Positions 1-7,465 are shown, counted from the first letter of the stretch. The stretch is 11,328 nucleotides of DNA from Mariniphaga sp. (GCA_013203525.1 JABMQB010000202.1:1-11328); one strand, 5' to 3'. Made by a program: numbers and translations. The notes: a model not told the origin generated them from the sequence alone.

Positions 1-245
1 CTATCGCAGAAGCAGGGACTGTTGGTTTTTATGCTGACTTTGTAGTAGATGGAAGATTCTGGGAATTCCTGGCTTATTGTGCAGGTACCGGAGGTAGTAT
101 TCTAATTATTGGTTCAGCAGCAGGTGTTGCTGCTATGGGATTAGAAAAAATTGATTTTATCTGGTATTTGAAAAAAATATCCTTATTAGCTCTTATTGGA
201 TATCTTGCCGGTGCAGGTACATATTATCTGATGTTTGCGCTTTAA
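1..245 (+). CDS. nhaD: Sodium/proton antiporter NhaD, C-terminal end (partial)
   Basis: The first complete codon is at position 3 and the frame runs open to TAA at 243-245, giving about 80 C-terminal residues; the gene starts left of the window. The visible part has a small-residue-rich hydrophobic stretch containing GTGGSILIIGSAAGVAAMG, a short polar link (EKIDFIWYLKK), and a final hydrophobic helix ending YYLMFAL. I recognise this order as the C-terminus of NhaD antiporters in the ArsB/NhaD ion-transporter superfamily, which export Na+ in exchange for H+ across the inner membrane. A strong intrinsic terminator follows about 85 bp downstream, so the gene appears to be the end of its own transcription unit and separate from the ExbB operon. 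The family assignment is from memory and only the tail is visible; another IT-superfamily carrier is the main alternative. Confidence 0.8.
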   Translation, partial: IAEAGTVGFYADFVVDGRFWEFLAYCAGTGGSILIIGSAAGVAAMGLEKIDFIWYLKKISLLALIGYLAGAGTYYLMFAL

Positions 246-329
246 TAGAAATTAATAGGAATTTGTTCATAAATATACAAATTGAGATAATTACAGAATA
301 AATCTGTACTTAAATATTACTTAATTTAG

Positions 330-365
330 CGAGGTATAATAATTATAGTTATACCTCGTTTTTTT
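330..365 (+). terminator. Rho-independent terminator after nhaD
   Basis: A perfect 10-bp inverted repeat (CGAGGTATAA at 330-339 and TTATACCTCG at 349-358) encloses a 9-nt AT-rich loop and is followed at once by seven T at 359-365. This is the classical stem plus U-tract. It sits between the nhaD stop and the ExbB start, so it should separate the two transcripts. The ExbB promoter would then have to lie in the roughly 30 bp after it or overlap it; I see no convincing promoter there. Confidence 0.88.
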
Positions 366-396
366 ATGTAGTCTATACAAAACCAATTAGAATAAT

Positions 397-1089
397 ATGC
401 ATAATTTATTATTGATTCAGGCAGATTTAACAAACCAGTTAGATACACTCGCAACAGAACCGGAAGGTATTTCAACTAAATTTATCGATATGGCATTGAA
501 GGGAGGTTGGATAATGGTTCCAATTGTACTTCTTTCGTTTATAGCAGTTTATATTTTTTTCGATAGATTTTTTGCAATTAGAAAAGCCGGGAAAGTTGAT
601 GTATCATTGCTTGAAAAAGTTAAAATTTATATTTCAACCGGAAAGATTGATGCTGCCCTTGCTTTATGCAAAAGCAACACTAATCCTGCTTCACGAATGA
701 TTGAAAAAGGTATTTCACGAATTGGACGACCTTTAACTGACATTAATGCTGCCATTGAAAATGTGGGTAACCTGGAAATTTCAAAATTGGAAAAAGGGCT
801 TCCTGTTCTGGCATCTGTAGCCGGGGGAGCTCCAATGATCGGATTTTTGGGAACTGTAATGGGAATGATCCAGGCATTTTACGATATGTCGAATGCAGGG
901 AATAATATTGATGTGACCTTGCTTTCTGCAGGTATTTATCAGGCAATGGTAACTACCGTGGCAGGTTTAATTGTAGGTATTATTGCTTATTTTGCTTATA
1001 ACATCCTTGTTTCAAATGTTGAAAAGGTTGTATTTAAGATGGAAGCTACCACATCTGATTTTATGGACATTCTGAATGAACCGGCATAA
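397..1089 (+). CDS. exbB: MotA/TolQ/ExbB proton channel family protein
   Basis: This is the channel subunit of an ExbB-ExbD-TonB (or TolQ-TolR-TolA) inner-membrane motor, which uses the proton gradient to energise outer-membrane transport or envelope maintenance. The 230 residues hold three membrane segments: about 37-57 (GGWIMVPIVLLSFIAVYIFF), about 133-160, and about 180-205. A cytoplasmic region between the first two carries the conserved ARMIEKG/ISRIGRP-type stretch (here SRMIEKGISRIGRP, 99-112). The GAPMIGFLGTVMGMIQAF block (144-161) and MVTTVAGLIVGI (184-195) are family hallmarks and carry the threonines that line the ExbB pore. The ATG at 397 leaves a short polar periplasmic N-terminus, normal for Bacteroidota members. 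There is no Shine-Dalgarno sequence. It is first in a tight operon, 11 nt ahead of exbD. The sequence appears intact; whether it is functionally ExbB or TolQ cannot be decided here. Confidence 0.92.
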   Translation: MHNLLLIQADLTNQLDTLATEPEGISTKFIDMALKGGWIMVPIVLLSFIAVYIFFDRFFAIRKAGKVDVSLLEKVKIYISTGKIDAALALCKSNTNPASRMIEKGISRIGRPLTDINAAIENVGNLEISKLEKGLPVLASVAGGAPMIGFLGTVMGMIQAFYDMSNAGNNIDVTLLSAGIYQAMVTTVAGLIVGIIAYFAYNILVSNVEKVVFKMEATTSDFMDILNEPA

Positions 1090-1100
1090 AAAGATTTATT

Positions 1101-1508
1101 ATGGCCTTAAAAAAAAGAAATAAAGTTAATGCTGCTTTTAGCATGTCATCCATGACTGATATTGTATTCTTGCTTCTTATATTTTTCATGGTAACATCAA
1201 CTCTTATTGCTCCAAATGCACTAAAGCTTCTGTTACCACAAAGCAGTAATCAAACCTCAGCAAAGCCAATTACTACGATATCAATTACAAAAGATAAGCG
1301 CTATCATATTAATGATAATGGCAGGTTACGCCGTGTTCAGTTTAACGAAATAGAACCGTTCCTGCAAGAACGATTTGGGATAAATAATCCTGATATATAC
1401 ATTTCACTAAATGCTGATAAATCATTGCCAATAGAAGAAATGGTAAAAGTAATGAACATTGCGCGTAGAAATCAGTATAAGATGATATTGGCCACAGATC
1501 CTGAATAA
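1101..1508 (+). CDS. exbD: ExbD/TolR family biopolymer transport protein
   Basis: This is the second subunit of the motor, anchored by one N-terminal helix with a periplasmic domain. The 135 residues open with a basic cytoplasmic stretch (MALKKRNKVNAAF). Then comes the signature MSSMTDIVFLLLIFFMVTS at about 15-33, in which Asp20 matches the single membrane aspartate of ExbD/TolR that takes part in proton flow. The remainder is a periplasmic domain with the usual ending: ISLNADKSLPIEEMVKVMNI then a basic stretch and ILATDPE. The length is normal for the family. It lies 11 nt after exbB and 4 nt before the TonB-like gene, so the three are almost certainly co-transcribed and co-assembled. Many Bacteroidota clusters of this kind have two ExbD paralogues; only one is present here. 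Confidence 0.92.
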   Translation: MALKKRNKVNAAFSMSSMTDIVFLLLIFFMVTSTLIAPNALKLLLPQSSNQTSAKPITTISITKDKRYHINDNGRLRRVQFNEIEPFLQERFGINNPDIYISLNADKSLPIEEMVKVMNIARRNQYKMILATDPE

Positions 1509-1512
1509 ATTA

Positions 1513-2592
1513 ATGAGTTATTTTTCAAAACATAAAAGAGGTATTTTTGGATCAACCATTTTTCATTTGATTATCCTAATACTACTAATCTGGCTTGGAT
1601 TTTTTACTCCACTTCCATTGCCAGGCGAAGAAGGTATTATGGTTAACTTTGGAACCAGCGATCAGGGATTTGGGCAAACTGAACCAAGCCCGGCAAAAAA
1701 TACACCTCCGGTTGTTAAGGAAGAAGAAAAAAAAGTTGAAACAACTCCACCACTACCGGTTACAACTCCTCCTCCGGTAAAAACTGATCCTGCACCTTCC
1801 ACTCCAGCCGAAGAAGTTGCAATGACTCAGGACTATGAAGAAACAGTTGCAATTGATGCAGCAGAAAAAAAGAAAAAAGAAGAGGAAGACAAGATCAAAA
1901 GGGAAAATGAAGAAAAGGAAAGATTAGAACGTGAAGCGGAAGAAAAAGAGAGATTGGAAAAGGAAGCTGAAGAAAAGGAAAGATTAAGGCTCGAAGAAAT
2001 AGAAAAAGAAAGACTAGCAAAAATTGAGCGATTGCGACAGGAAGAAATTCAAAGGCTTGAACGTGAAGCCGAACTTGAACGTCAACGACTAGCTGAAATT
2101 GAAAGGCAAAGGCAGGAGGAAGAAAAGAAAATTAATGAGATAAATTCACGAACCCGCAATGCATTTGAAAACAGCGGAAGCGGTGGAGGGGAAACCGGAT
2201 CGGGAGAAGGAGAAAGCCAGGGAACTACTTATCCGGGCGGAAATCAGGGTGTACCAACCGGCTCTCCAAATTCATCGACTTATGGACAAGGCGGAAGCGG
2301 TTCGGGTGACCAGGGTTCAGGAATCTCATATAGCTTATCAGGAAGAACCTCTCGTTCATTACCAAAACCCGATTATCCGGGAAATGAAGAAGGAACAGTT
2401 GTTGTTCAGGTTACTGTTGATAAAAATGGTAATGTTACAAAAGCTGAAGCTGGAGTACGTGGCTCAACAACTATGAATTCCTTGCTATTAAAAGCTGCCA
2501 GAGAAGCTGCATTAAAGGCCCGTTTTAATATTGCCAGTAATGCTCCTGCATTTCAGGTCGGCTCAATTACCTACAAATTTTCTCTTCAATAA
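1513..2592 (+). CDS. TonB/TolA-like energy transducer with charged coiled coil
   Basis: This is the third member of the motor, expected to span the periplasm and carry energy or mechanical force from ExbB-ExbD to the outer membrane. The 359 residues show four regions. An N-terminal signal anchor lies at about 11-31 (IFGSTIFHLIILILLIWLGF). A Pro-rich linker lies at about 55-100 (VVKEEEKK, TTPPPVKTDP). A long Glu/Lys/Arg-rich helix at about 115-212 is predicted to be coiled coil. A Gly/Ser-rich flexible stretch lies at about 220-275. The C-terminal TonB domain at about 284-359 has PDYPGNEEGTVVVQVTVDKN followed by GNV, then AAREAALKARF. The coiled coil plus TonB domain is intermediate between TonB and TolA, so I avoid a firm symbol. 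It starts 4 nt after exbD. Other open frames inside it are shadows caused by its low-complexity sequence. Confidence 0.88.
   Translation: MSYFSKHKRGIFGSTIFHLIILILLIWLGFFTPLPLPGEEGIMVNFGTSDQGFGQTEPSPAKNTPPVVKEEEKKVETTPPLPVTTPPPVKTDPAPSTPAEEVAMTQDYEETVAIDAAEKKKKEEEDKIKRENEEKERLEREAEEKERLEKEAEEKERLRLEEIEKERLAKIERLRQEEIQRLEREAELERQRLAEIERQRQEEEKKINEINSRTRNAFENSGSGGGETGSGEGESQGTTYPGGNQGVPTGSPNSSTYGQGGSGSGDQGSGISYSLSGRTSRSLPKPDYPGNEEGTVVVQVTVDKNGNVTKAEAGVRGSTTMNSLLLKAAREAALKARFNIASNAPAFQVGSITYKFSLQ
1909..1986 (+). repeat. 30-bp in-frame tandem repeat in the coiled coil
   Basis: Residues 133-158 of the TonB-like protein consist of 2.6 copies of a 10-residue unit, E-E-K-E-R-L-E-[RK]-E-A, with matching 30-bp repetition in the DNA and third-position differences between copies. 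Such repeats can change in number by slippage and so alter the reach of the periplasmic helix. Confidence 0.75.
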
Positions 2593-2717
2593 ATTATTTA
2601 GATTAACAATCCTTGAATTTTTCTATAATTTTTATTCCTGAACGTTACAATCCAATTAATATAACTTCATTATAAATAAAGACTCAGAAGCCTTTTTAAA
2701 GAAACCTTTTCATTTCG

Positions 2718-2751
2718 ACAATTGTTTCAATATAAAAATTCGAACAATTGT
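2718..2751. promoter_or_regulatory. Inverted repeat ahead of the prenyltransferase gene
   Basis: ACAATTGTT at 2718-2726 is the exact reverse complement of AACAATTGT at 2743-2751, with a 16-bp AT-rich spacer. The 8-bp core ACAATTGT is itself palindromic, so the same site is present twice at a 25-bp step. It could be a paired operator for a dimeric regulator, or chance in AT-rich DNA. The right arm overlaps a GTG at 2750, a reason to prefer ATG 2765 as the start of the next gene. Confidence 0.3.
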
Positions 2752-2764
2752 GGTAAATACATCG

Positions 2765-3679
2765 ATGTGGATAAAAGCACTCCGTGTAATTCCGCGAATT
2801 TCAAAAGGTGAATGGAATCAATTGGATCTGATTTCAAAATGGTTAATTTCTACAAGGGCTGCTGTGTTTGGAATTGTAATGGCACATGCCACAAATAACC
2901 TGTTAAACGATTTGGTTGATCACAATAAAGGAATTGATAAAGACAATTATTACCGCTCGCAATATGGGCCACAACCCCTTGAGCACGGATTAATGTCGAA
3001 GTCAAAATTTATGAGATACATTCTGGTTACCAGAATTATCGCATCGGCAATTGGTGCATTTCTGATTTTCAAAACCGGTCCTGAAACTTTATATTTTTTT
3101 GGCTTTGGATTATTTTTCCTTTTATTTTATACCTGGCCTCTAAAATATATTGGTTTAGGAGAGCCATCAGTAATTCTTTTTTGGGGACCACTAATGGTTG
3201 GAAGAACTTACTTTGTTGTTTCAGGAGGGCAATAGGATAGCTGGATAGTAATGTTAAGCCTGGTTTATGCATTGGGCCCAACTACCGTTCTTTTTGGCAA
3301 ACACACCGATAAATTACCTGAAGATAAGGCAAAAGGAGTTCGAACCCTTCCGGTAATTATTGGAGAAAGTGCAGCCCAATATACTACAATCACATTTTGG
3401 ATTTTGCAATATGTATTTGTGATTTGGCTTGTGTTGGAAGGAACGCTTGGTTTTGCCATGTTATTGGTATTGCTGGCAGTTCCAAAACTAATCTGGGCTA
3501 TTAAAATATTTAGTAAGCCGCGGCCAGCTGAAGAACCTGAAGATTTGGGATCAGATATTTGGCCACTCTTTTTATCGGCACATGCATTTGATTATAATCG
3601 TCGGTTTGGTCTTCTATTTTTATTGGCATTAATTATTGAAGTGGTACTTTTTAAATCGGGAGTTTTGGCTACTTTATAA
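2765..3679 (+). pseudogene. UbiA/MenA-type prenyltransferase, interrupted by in-frame TAG
   Basis: The family transfers a polyprenyl chain to an aromatic acceptor in the membrane (quinone-type synthesis). Both Asp-rich motifs are present: NDLVDHNKGID (about residues 48-58 from ATG 2765) and GKHTDKLPEDKAKGVRTLPV after the interruption. They match the NDxxD and DxxxD-type Mg-diphosphate sites of MenA/UbiA. The frame is broken by TAG at 3233-3235, and the same frame resumes at once (DSWIVMLSLVYALG), running to TAA at 3677-3679 with family-like sequence. Sense codons on both sides fit one protein, so this is a single nonsense change (TGG to TAG would suffice), not a frameshift. Only 47 residues precede the first motif and the expected first membrane helix seems missing, pointing to an older in-frame deletion near 2866. 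ATG 2765 (MWIKALRVIP) is preferred to GTG 2750. A second menA-like gene elsewhere may supply the function. A sequencing error could explain the stop but not the missing helix. Confidence 0.8.
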
Positions 3680-3712
3680 ATTAGAGTATTTTAGCGTCCT
3701 GATTTATATGTT

Positions 3713-3797
3713 GTCATCCAGAGCCTGTCGAAGGATGATTTTTAAATTTAATCATGGTTCCCTGCCTGGCGGCAGACAGGGACAGGCTCACCATGAC
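3713..3797. repeat. Palindromic intergenic repeat element
   Basis: Arms of 17 nt (3713-3729 and 3781-3797) pair at 14 of 17 positions, including a perfect GAGCCTGTC/GACAGGCTC core. A second hairpin is nested inside at 3760-3781, CCCTG-C-CTG with CAG-A-CAGGG around a short GC loop. The GC-rich element stands out in AT-rich surroundings. From memory, the arm (ATCC-GAGCCTGTCGAAGGATGA type) and the CCTGCCTG/CAGACAGG core resemble short repeats scattered between Bacteroidota genes. It fills the space between the prenyltransferase remnant and the next + strand gene and could act as a transcript 3' end. Confidence 0.75.
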
Positions 3798-3816
3798 TCT
3801 TTAAGATAAAATATAC

Positions 3817-4197
3817 ATGAATACATTCCTTAGGCTTGGGACTTCAATTGTTGTTCTTGCATTGGCTTCCTATTCAATTGCAATCATTACTGAACAACAT
3901 AAAAAAATAATCAATAAAACAGTACTGATTTTCTTAACATTAGGTGTTTGCCTTGATATAACTGCAACAACTTTTATGATCCTCGGATCATCAAAAGGTG
4001 GTTTAACCGCCCATGGAATATTAGGTTATTCATCGTTAATAGCAATGTTTATTGATGCTGTTTTAATTTGGAGGCAAAAATCGAAAACCGGGATCAATTC
4101 ACCTGTTCCGAAAGGGCTTCACCTATATTCAAGGTATGCATATATCTGGTGGGTGCTGGCGTTTATTACCGGTGGAGTATTAGTAGCGCTGAGGTAA
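3817..4197 (+). CDS. Small four-helix membrane protein, HsmA/TIGR03987-like
   Basis: The 126-residue protein is mostly hydrophobic, with four likely helices at about 5-25, 35-57, 66-86 and 108-124. I recognise the pattern KxxLTAHGxLGYSSLxAMxID (here GGLTAHGILGYSSLIAMFID) and the later LHLYSRYAYIWWVLAFITGG as those of an uncharacterised family labelled TIGR03987 or HsmA. His66 and His102 lie near helix ends and are the only striking polar residues in or near the membrane; a cofactor or metal role would be speculation. No biochemical function is assigned. It starts 19 nt after the palindromic repeat, ends in tandem stops (TAATAA at 4195-4200), and converges with the beta-barrel gene, whose natural end lies only 11 nt away. 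The family call is from memory. Confidence 0.75.
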   Translation: MNTFLRLGTSIVVLALASYSIAIITEQHKKIINKTVLIFLTLGVCLDITATTFMILGSSKGGLTAHGILGYSSLIAMFIDAVLIWRQKSKTGINSPVPKGLHLYSRYAYIWWVLAFITGGVLVALR

Positions 4198-4208
4198 TAA
4201 ATCGTTTT

Positions 4209-4859
4209 CTATTTCCTGGAAAATAACAGATAATCCAATTCAATTCCGTAATCAAAGTTATGCAGGTTATAATATTCATGAATCGACAACACAGAGTATT
4301 CGGCCCTTAAGCCCAGTAATAAATTATTTCTTCAGTTTAATAAAAACTTTAGATCAGCTATCAATGAAATATCACTGTTTTTATAATTTTCAACATTGGG
4401 TGTTTTAAAACGTTCAATTAATTTTTGAAATTTCAAATCAGATTTAAACATTCTGGAATATGCCAATCCTGCTTCAAAATAAATTGGTTTCTTATTTGTT
4501 GAAATCTCATAGCCAACCAAAACCGGAATTTCCATATAATTTAAGCGTAAAAGTTCCAACGCTCTGTTTCCAAATTGATTGGCAAATTCATAAATACTTC
4601 CCTTCTGAATAAACCTTAATTCAAAAACTCCATACCAGTTTTTATTAAATTCGCGCTTAACAAAAGCACCAACCGACGTTCCTCCTGCTCCACCAATACT
4701 GCCATTTGTCGAATCCCAATATTGTTCTTTCTCACCTTCAATTTGAATACCGTTAAAGTTTAGAAGTAAACCTCCAACAAAGTCAGAATTTTGTGCTTTC
4801 AAATTAGACAAAAATGAAAGTAAAATAACAAAATCAATTAGTAGTAACTTAATTTTCAT
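4209..4859 (-). pseudogene. Outer-membrane beta-barrel protein (PorT-like), interrupted by in-frame TGA
   Basis: The N-terminus (MKIKLLLIDFVILLSFLSNLKAQ) is a signal peptide with likely cleavage after Ala-Gln near residue 23. The mature part has alternating polar and aromatic strands with turns, including the VGAFVKREFNKNWYGVFELRF and EIPVLVGYEI stretches typical of Bacteroidota outer-membrane barrels of the PorT/OmpA-like fold. Reading stops at TGA (4334-4332) after 175 residues. The same frame then continues for 40 more codons (RNNLLLGLRAEYSVLSIHEY and onward) to TAG at 4211-4209. That tail carries the expected last strands (LLGLRAEYSVL; FDYGIELDYLLF), so the intact protein would be 216 residues, normal for the family. 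Losing the closing strands should prevent barrel assembly. It lies 44 nt after the AsmA gene on the same strand and may share its transcript. Genuine nonsense mutation and base-call error are both possible; the natural ligand or role is unknown. Confidence 0.8.
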
Positions 4860-4865
4860 AAAACG

Positions 4866-4899
4866 ATGACTCGTAACTAATGACTTGAAGCTCGTAGCT
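4866..4899. repeat. Short degenerate direct repeats between AsmA and barrel genes
   Basis: ATGACTCGTAACT (4866-4878) and ATGACTTGAAGCT (4880-4892) match at 10 of 13 positions, followed by a further partial copy, CGTAGCT (4893-4899). They fill nearly the whole 44-bp gap between the two minus-strand genes. Similar CGTAACT/CGTAGCT strings are, as far as I recall, common intergenic filler in Bacteroidota. No function is inferred. Confidence 0.4.
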
Positions 4900-4903
4900 A
4901 GGA

Positions 4904-7420
4904 TTACTTTTCAATCAGTTTTTTTAAGGCATTACCAATTTTATTGATCGATTTTTTCAAACTATCGGAAGTTGATTCTTTTATTTTATCTGTGATATAT
5001 TTTCTTGTTTCCGAATAATCCATTTTAACTTCCGGATTGCCAACAAGTCCTGTTATTAAAACTGTTACCGGTACTTCTAAAATATTTTCCTGTCCCGGAA
5101 GTACTTCCAGAATTTCCTGAATATCGGGGCCAAAAGCGGCACGCTCAACCACAAAATCCATTTTTAAATTCAGGATATCATCAACATTCAGGCTTCCTTC
5201 AATCACTGCGTGCTGCCCGGCGATTTTGGTTTCAAAAGGCCTTAAAAGCAGGTTCCCATCATCAACATTAAATTGCGCAGTAAAATTCTCTAACGAAATA
5301 TTTTTTAGCTTTTCCTGGTTCAAAATACTTTTTAACTGATCAAAAGTAGGAGAATCGATAATCTTAATATTCTTTGAACTAAATGAACCTATTCCATCAA
5401 CTGTGGAAGAAACTATTTTCAATTCCTCACTCAGCCTGCCTTTTACATTAAACCGGGTACTTATTTTTCCCTGGCTTTTTGAAGTTGAAGACATTATTTG
5501 TTGTAAAGAAATAATTGTGCGTGATGCTACCGGAAGGTCAATTTCACTAACATCAAAACCAAAATCAAATACAGGAATATTTTCAGGATTGTTTTCGTAA
5601 GAACCGGTTAAATTTATTACTCCTTCAAACATATTCAATTTTAATCCGTCAAGGACTAATTTGCCATTTTTCACAGTAATTAGTCCGTTAATCTGTGATA
5701 TAGGTAATTCTCCCAAATATGCATCGGCAACATTGGAAGTAAATTTTAGGTCAAGGTTCTCAGGAATATCAAAGGCTACCATTCCCTGTTCCTCTGCTCC
5801 TACCAGATTATCTACCTGAGCCGGGTCAGATATATTTTCATTTTTTACCTGAAGATTCATTAACTCATTCAGGTTAAGAAATTGCGATTTGAGATCGAGA
5901 TTACCAATTAATAAACCATCGCTTAAAAAATATCCAAGATAATTTGAAATCCTTCCCGATAACCTCATTGCACTTTGCCCAATACGGACATCCATTTCGG
6001 TTAATTCAACAAACTCTGGCGAGAAATTCAATTGTCCGTTTGGAATATAAACGGGTTTTGTCAAATCCGGGTCTGAATATGAAAATCCGGATAAATAAAC
6101 AATTCCATCCGATTTTATCTGATCGTATTGTTCGTTCATAATTGCCGAGTACCCGGCTTTAACAAAAAGGTTGGCATCAATTTCACCGGCAATATTTACA
6201 CTATCGAGTGGAAGTGCATCTTTTAAATGGTCGAAATTTATTTTACCAATTAATCCCCCATCAAAAAATGGATCACCAAATAGTTTTGTAATCGAAAGTG
6301 TGAGATCAACCGGGCTGTTTTTTACCTCGCTATGAGCTTGCGAAATTTTTATTTCCATTAATTCAAGAGGACCCTGAGGTTTATTCAAACTTATATCGGC
6401 AGTTATATTTTTTACTTCTTCGGGTAAGTCAGTATATTTCAATTTTCCTTCATCAACTTTAAAAGCAAATTTAAATGCAGGGTAATCCTCATCATAATAA
6501 ACTCCATTTATATCACCTTCCATTGTTGCATTACCTGTTGCGGTCAATCCAATGAGGTATTTTTCATAATCGGGAGGTATCAGTGCTAAAAACTCATCCA
6601 ATCCCGATTTTTCCGATTGAATATCCAGATCAAAAAGAACCGAATCATTTGGTATTTTAATATTTCCAGAAAGAATTAATGGTAAACGGTTCACCAACAG
6701 TTCACTTTCTTTAATATCAAAAACCAAATCCTCGTAATCGATAGTTAGTACCGAATTTGTTTCGAGGGTAGTGTTTGAAATATAAGTAAGTGAATCGAAT
6801 AATAGTTTGAATTCATCAACCATGCCCCATGTATTCAGATCGGTTGAAGTACCGTACATTTTACCCGATAGATCAATATCAGTTCCATTAAAATATAACT
6901 GAATTCCACTTGATTTATCTTCATATGAAACATCAGCATTGGAAATAATCACATCTTCCAATCCAAGTTGAAATACTTTTTCTTCGGAAGAACTAATATC
7001 AGAAGCTGGAGAACCAGATTCGGTTTCATTTGAAAAATCCCAATTTGAAGTACCATCTTCTCCAACCATAAGCTTTAATACCGGGCTTTCCACTCTCAAT
7101 TTTCCAATTATAGCACCATCCTTATTAAAAAGAGATTTAAGGCTCATTTCTGAACTAAAAACAGGAATTCTAAGCAGCGTATCGTTTTGAAATTTATTTA
7201 TCCCCGTAATAAAAACATCTTCTAATGCGAGGCTTGCTTTTGGAAAATTCTTAAACAGTGAAAGGTTAAATTCAGAAAATCCAACCTCAACGCCCATCTG
7301 TTTTTTTATGGTCGATTTGGTCATTTCAAGAATTGCTCCCTTAAATAAAACAGGGATTGCAATTAAGGCTCCTAAAAAAACTACAATTACTATTGTTGCT
7401 ATTAATAATGCTTTTTTCAT
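4904..7420 (-). CDS. AsmA family protein
   Basis: AsmA-like proteins are single-helix inner-membrane-anchored periplasmic proteins of the repeating beta-groove (bridge-like lipid transfer) type, linked to outer-membrane lipid and protein homeostasis. This one has 838 residues, normal for Bacteroidota members. The N-terminal helix lies at about 4-27 (ALLIATIVIVVFLGALIAI) after MKK. A conserved AsmA start follows (EVGFSEFNLSLFKNFPKASL, then LEDVFITG). A long beta-rich middle has many NGxLxF-type strand pairs. The C-terminal AsmA region at about 650-790 (GKISTRFNVKGRL; GIGSFSSKNIKI; GQHAVIEGSLNVDDILNLKM) is the family's most recognisable part. The protein ends with a basic amphipathic tail rich in Lys/Ile. 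No interruptions are visible. It lies upstream of the broken barrel gene on the same strand, and its start is 45 bp from the first RAYT-associated hairpin, so the hairpin block may have displaced its original promoter region. Confidence 0.88.
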   Translation of the reverse strand: MKKALLIATIVIVVFLGALIAIPVLFKGAILEMTKSTIKKQMGVEVGFSEFNLSLFKNFPKASLALEDVFITGINKFQNDTLLRIPVFSSEMSLKSLFNKDGAIIGKLRVESPVLKLMVGEDGTSNWDFSNETESGSPASDISSSEEKVFQLGLEDVIISNADVSYEDKSSGIQLYFNGTDIDLSGKMYGTSTDLNTWGMVDEFKLLFDSLTYISNTTLETNSVLTIDYEDLVFDIKESELLVNRLPLILSGNIKIPNDSVLFDLDIQSEKSGLDEFLALIPPDYEKYLIGLTATGNATMEGDINGVYYDEDYPAFKFAFKVDEGKLKYTDLPEEVKNITADISLNKPQGPLELMEIKISQAHSEVKNSPVDLTLSITKLFGDPFFDGGLIGKINFDHLKDALPLDSVNIAGEIDANLFVKAGYSAIMNEQYDQIKSDGIVYLSGFSYSDPDLTKPVYIPNGQLNFSPEFVELTEMDVRIGQSAMRLSGRISNYLGYFLSDGLLIGNLDLKSQFLNLNELMNLQVKNENISDPAQVDNLVGAEEQGMVAFDIPENLDLKFTSNVADAYLGELPISQINGLITVKNGKLVLDGLKLNMFEGVINLTGSYENNPENIPVFDFGFDVSEIDLPVASRTIISLQQIMSSTSKSQGKISTRFNVKGRLSEELKIVSSTVDGIGSFSSKNIKIIDSPTFDQLKSILNQEKLKNISLENFTAQFNVDDGNLLLRPFETKIAGQHAVIEGSLNVDDILNLKMDFVVERAAFGPDIQEILEVLPGQENILEVPVTVLITGLVGNPEVKMDYSETRKYITDKIKESTSDSLKKSINKIGNALKKLIEK

Positions 7421-7465
7421 TGCTATTTAATTACTATGGAACTTAATCCAAAATTTGTTTAACAC

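Noticed and set aside
2159..2476. 105-codon open frame inside the TonB-like gene
   Set aside because: It lies wholly in another frame of a low-complexity Gly/Ser region, with Arg/Glu-rich composition and no recognisable features: a shadow frame.
2750..2764. GTG at 2750 as start of the prenyltransferase gene
   Set aside because: It lies within an inverted repeat, and the following ATG at 2765 begins a family-like N-terminus (MWIKALRVIP).
3251..3679. Separate 142-residue membrane protein gene starting at 3251
   Set aside because: It is the in-frame continuation of the prenyltransferase beyond the TAG and contains that family's second Asp-rich motif; the ATG is an internal Met.
2765..4859. Stop-codon reassignment (TAG or TGA read as an amino acid)
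   Set aside because: Both codons end intact genes here: TGA ends the M48 protease gene and TAG ends the transposase gene. Trp is encoded by TGG throughout, and each interrupted gene has just one such codon.
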